A DNA stretch of 64,000 nucleotides, from assembly GCA_963920665.1 (NCBI GenBank), contig OY987266.1:18209248-18273247 (forward strand), written 5' to 3'. Positions 59,580 to 64,000 of this stretch are shown here, piece after piece (position 1 is the first letter of the stretch; the number at the start of each line of letters is the position of its first letter). This DNA comes from Straminergon stramineum. Lineage: Eukaryota > Streptophyta > Bryopsida > Hypnales > Calliergonaceae. Under the pieces are notes generated by a model, which did not search any database, was not told the origin of the DNA, and was given only the letters and a program-made list of their open reading frames with translations. The position numbers and the translations under genes were made by a program.

Positions 59580-60960
59580 AGTAGTATGCAATTTCATTGA
59601 TTTGTTGGTATCACCTATCAAACAAATTAAAATTTTCAAAGGGTTGCAATTAATTTCTATCACTGTATGTATCTAACTCCCTATTTCTGTAAATCTCAAT
59701 GAAGACCTAGAATGTGTAGATAATTATAAGAGGTTTCCGGTATTCAAGAAGAGGAGCAACATCATAAACTATAACCACTTGCCCTTGCTCTAGCCCTAGT
59801 TTCTAATTTGATACTCAAATTTCCAAAACTTTCTTTCTTGAGCATTAGGGCTTAATTGTTAGATCTCCAGCATTTGCGTCCTCATTAGAATTAATTTGCT
59901 TAGTAACTCAAATTTGACACCTAGTTGAAAAGAATGTATATCTTTCATTGATTTAGGATGAATTAATTTGCTCTTAGATTGGACAACTAACTACTTTAGG
60001 GTTTACATTGGTTCATGGCGGTGATTTCAGAATGATATTATATACTAAAATGTACATCTATGTTGAAAATTTAAGATATTTTGAGTATATTTTGAATATG
60101 ATATGAATTATCTTCATTTTTTTCTTAAATAATTCACATGAAATTTCAATTTTTTTCCAAAAGAACTTGAAATTTTATGACTTATAGTGGACATATGATT
60201 TTATCTTTGAAAAATAAATATAAAGTTTTTCGTTTATATCTAATTGGAGATGGAAGAGCAAACAAAGTGATGGACATTGTTTAGGGCTTGAAGCCATGGT
60301 CATGGGCTTGTTCTTCTAGGATTGAAGATAGTTTCTGGAAGTTGGAAAGTTACCTCCGCCACTTTCCAAGCCAGTCTCTTGCTAAAATTTTGTGACCAAC
60401 AATTTCGATTCTCTAGTAAAATTCTAGTGGAAACATTTGTCTTTATGTACATGGAAGTCAACTCTTACTCGTAACCCATAAAGTTTAGAGATGATTGAAA
60501 GTTGAAGAAAATAAATGATCACATTGTTGTGTAGGTTTTAGAAGCCAACATCAACATGTTCAAAAGAATCATCCTAAATAGGGACAGAGTTGTGTGCAAG
60601 CTGCTCAAGACAATCTATTAGATTAAGTATATAGTGTGACAACTCTTGTCACAAAATCCATCACTTTTCATCTCAGAGAAATATCATCCGATTATTTCAT
60701 CTGACTGTTCAATGATCAAGACCTAAAGCACGATGCATTCTTGTGATTTGTCATGCACACGTTTCCCCTGTCTCTATGTGTAGTCTAGGTTTGGCTAGTT
60801 ACAATACATTAAAGAATAAGAAAACCACCCAAAATGTGGCCAGGGCCATACCAAACCCAACTGAAGCTCAAGCTACTTGCCTGAGTGTACCTGAAAGTAT
60901 TTCATCCCCAACTCACTCCTGACTAACGGAGCGCTTCTTTCCCTGAATCCCAAAGGTATG
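59580..60960. repeat. segments duplicated from 16850-17800 and 45700-46320
   Basis: 59580-59960 follows 16850-17800, and 60280-60960 follows 45700-46320 (shared AAGCTCAAGCTACTTG / CAAGTTCAAGCTACTTG and TTCATCCCCA-CTCACTCC). No gene is intact in it. Confidence 0.6.
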
Positions 60961-63900
60961 TTCCCACCTGGCGTTTGCAAACACCGTGAGCTTTAAGATA
61001 AAACTTTGTTAGTAAAAGAAAATAATTTTTTTTTCTGGCAGTTCAGGTTCGGAATCTGGTGATAGTTTCTTACTGAGGCGCAGTTCCCACATGCTTGGTA
61101 CTTATAGTGAATGACCTCACGTACCCCAACATAGCCAATTACCGATTTTGATCCGATGGCCAAAAATAGTCTACACTTCAAACTTTGAATGATTTTTAAA
61201 ATAAACAAATCACCATCCCAAATCTGTGGACAAGGAATTGTAGTGGGCATCCTATTGTAAGAAAAGAGTTCACTACAATTCAATGTCAAAATACGTGTTC
61301 ACAATAAGGGGAGGAGAGATTGTCTTTATAATGAAATTCATTATTCATTATTCATCATGAATCTTCAAACGATGTGGGACAATTTGAAGAGGAGAACTTG
61401 ACCACTCATTGTCAAAATGCAGGAATTGTGTGCAATGTAGAACTTCAAACCTCATGTAGGCATAGTAGAATAACTTTTTTCAAGAAACTTTGAACTAAGA
61501 AAAGTTGGTAAATCAAAGTAAATTTCATCTCCAAAATTTTTTTTGAGATTCTATGTCTCCAATCAAAAGTTTGGGACAAAATCCCCAAAGGGATTGGGAC
61601 GAACCTCTAAAGTTTCATTGCATCTTATCCCCTCAATGACCAAGGCCTTTTTTGAGCTTCTTGAAACTTGCTCTAAATTGAACTAAAAGCCAACATTTTG
61701 ATAAGTTCTATCAATTTTTTTTAATTGTAACCATACAAATTCGAACCTAACATGTTAAGTTTCAAATGGGAAAAGAAAATTAACAATATCACTTATGAAT
61801 TGAAAGATTGTAATGTTTGATCATGAGAGTGTTCAAACTATGAATTTAATTTGAAGTCTTTCAATCCTCTTTTCACATGTCAAATCTAAAAATTTGGTCA
61901 CTAAAAAAATATGAGGGTTAAAGGGTAGAACATGCATAACCCCAATGAATTTACAGCTTCTCAAAATTTGTTCTTTTATTTTCTTAAATGAATTTTTCAT
62001 GTGATTCTTTTTGTAAGATCTAGTGTCTTTGAGAGCCCTTGATACTAGAAAATCAAAATTTGCAATGGATACCCTTGCACAAAATCTTGAATAGAAAATT
62101 CATAATGATTCATTTTAATATTTGTTTTTTGATGCTAAAAGTAAACTTCCAAAATAATTTCAAAACAAAAAATACCAAAAATAGGAACTTAGTTAGTTTA
62201 TATTTAACTTCAAAGTTTTGTTGACAAGAGAATTCAATACCTCAAGCATTTTAAGGATTAAAGTAGGTATTTCCTTGACCACCACTTCTTGCTAGTCTAC
62301 CTAATTACTATTATTATTAGAAGAGTTAAATTTTTGTATTTTCTTCTTGGAAAGTGAAAGGAGCTTCCCAAACAACAAAGAATGCAACATTTGAATATTG
62401 TATGCAAAGGTCATGATGGGTCAAATCTTTTTTTGATAGAGGTTATAAATTGTTCTTCCACATAGGTACATATTGATTTTGAAGATGTACACTAAGTGAT
62501 GATGGTCTTGGGTTAGTGGTGCATATAGGGTATCTAGGTTATAGTTGCATTCCACGATGAGGAAAAACACACATTTGGGACACCCCAAATGTGTTGGATG
62601 CCATTAACTTACCGTAAGCTTATTGCGAATTGATTTTGCAATATATTTGAACCATTTTTTTCATTTTCATATTAGGACCACACTACACTAAAAAAATATT
62701 TAGTGTCATCCATACTTAGCTATTTACTAAAGGCTTTTATTTTCTACAGAAGATGAATATTTTTAGCAAGAATGTAGATATCAATACAATTCAAAGAAAA
62801 AAAATTCCTATAAACATACTTGGCAAAAGTATTTGTCAAAAGGAGAAATTTTTATCATTTTAAAATCTATTTGTCGTGGTGACAATGAATACAATTATTA
62901 ATGTAGTGAAAGAGAGAACACAATTTTTGAAAAAAATTATTCAAATTGAAGCAAGAAGCCTATTGTGGATTGTTTGGTCATTGTACATAGGTAGTTATTT
63001 GATTCACATTTTTTGTATGCATGAAAACAAAAAATTAGGATTAATTTCACATGCATTTCAATCAACTCCTTTTTTGAAAACAAATGATACATTATAGGGT
63101 GGTCAAAGTAAAAACATATAGCTTCCCATTGCGGGCCAGAGGGAGGGACTATTCTTGTCTTTGGGGATTCAAATGTGTCTCTTACTTCCTTACATGGTTC
63201 AAATGGAAATCCAAAGCACCCTTGGTAGTATGAAACAAAGAATGAGCCTTTAGACATGTGTAGTGTGCTCATTGAATTCATGAAATGGTGACTAGCTAAT
63301 CCAACTCTAAAACTTTGAGTCCCAATTGTACACTCAATGCCAAAAAAATTACATTAGAATACAACAAAATTGAATTTGATCTAAAAATAGAGCTTTGAAT
63401 TGAATTCCAATCTCAGAAGCGGATCTACTTACTCTAGTCAATCTACAAAGCTAGTTCTAGGGGAAGTCAGGCTATACACACCAAATGTGTCAATGAGAAC
63501 TTGTTTCTCTACAATGTTGGTATTCACGCTACACTATTGTAATATTCTTTGCATATTAGATCATTTTTGACAAAGTTCCTTGTTCATAAGTCTCCTCTTT
63601 CTAGGATTAAAGATTTCGAAGAAGTCCACTTTGTGGATGAAATAATGAAAAGTTTTGCACTTCTTGTTGCACAAGGTCAAAGAAAATATTTCTACCAACC
63701 CCTCTTTGAATTTTGTCTTTATCTTTTTATTGGAAGAGTGGAATCTCAAACTGATTTTTGGATATGAAAGATAACTTGATTTCCCAACTTTTCTAAGTTA
63801 AAAGTTTCTTGGAAAAAGTTACTCTACTATGCCTAAACGAGGTCTGAAGTTCTACATTGGACACAATTCCTGAATTTGACTTAATTAAATATGAACGGTT

Positions 63901-64000
63901 GAGCATCTACTAATCCTAATTTACATATCCCACATGGATTGTTTTACTTCCCATCACCCCACTTGTATAAGCAGATTACCTACACACTCCACCGTTCTTA
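60961..64000. other. AT-rich intergenic sequence to the window end
   Basis: No gene recognised. CCCCTCAATGACCAAGGCC at about 61630 and TGAGGGTTAAAG at about 61914 may be the ends of a short decayed family A derivative. 63890-64000 is one arm of the hairpin MITE family seen at 41736-41926. Open frames at 62876-63281 and 63549-63767 lack domains. Confidence 0.45.

Noticed and set aside
62876..63767. Several 60-115 codon frames near the window end
   Set aside because: AT-rich, no domain and no paralogous support; chance open frames.

Overview
The window is nuclear DNA from a land plant with a large, repeat-rich genome. Evidence is the GT-AG introns, a plant-type kinase/ACR gene, a chromodomain Ty3/gypsy element, several plant-style MITE classes and TTTAGGG motifs. 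A gymnosperm is my guess from style; nothing here fixes the species. Most of the 64 kb is AT-rich transposon and intergenic sequence.

Only one gene looks intact: the six-exon gene at 48068-51756 (+). It encodes a TKL-type protein kinase domain followed by four ACT domains of the plant ACR (ACT-repeat) type, about 741 residues. A second copy at 7098-10747 (+) has the same six exons but is broken by a frameshift, a premature stop and a 32-bp deletion in the kinase domain, and a further frameshift in exon 4. Immediately upstream, head-to-head, lies an inverted copy of only the 3' half of the gene (5597-7072, -), whose ACT exons 4-6 are still open. The 5' leader of the intact gene (46340-48067) is built of degenerate tandem repeats.

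21986-35350 is one three-level nest. A Ty3/gypsy chromovirus (minus strand, 5-bp target duplication GTAGT) has a dead gag-pol frame with four in-frame stops. Its 3' untranslated part was invaded by a 6.06-kb hAT-like, foldback-like element (23311-29369) with 9-bp CAGGGTTGA ends, an 8-bp near-perfect target duplication and long inverted subterminal arrays. That element was in turn invaded by what looks like a solo LTR (27200-28040).

The rest is a mosaic of diverged segmental duplications (for example 37485-41260 with 55750-58370, 16850-17800 with 59580-59960, 17820-18500 with 52240-52500) that carry different transposons. A prominent group of short elements lies between TTAA tetranucleotides and has ends of the form CCCCT(A/C)A. 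At least nine are visible, and one has its unoccupied site preserved in a paralogous segment. They behave like piggyBac-type (or Sola-type) non-autonomous elements. Other MITEs resemble pogo/Emigrant, PIF/Harbinger, hAT and TA-inserting families. I saw no tRNA, rRNA, CRISPR array or microsatellite locus of note.
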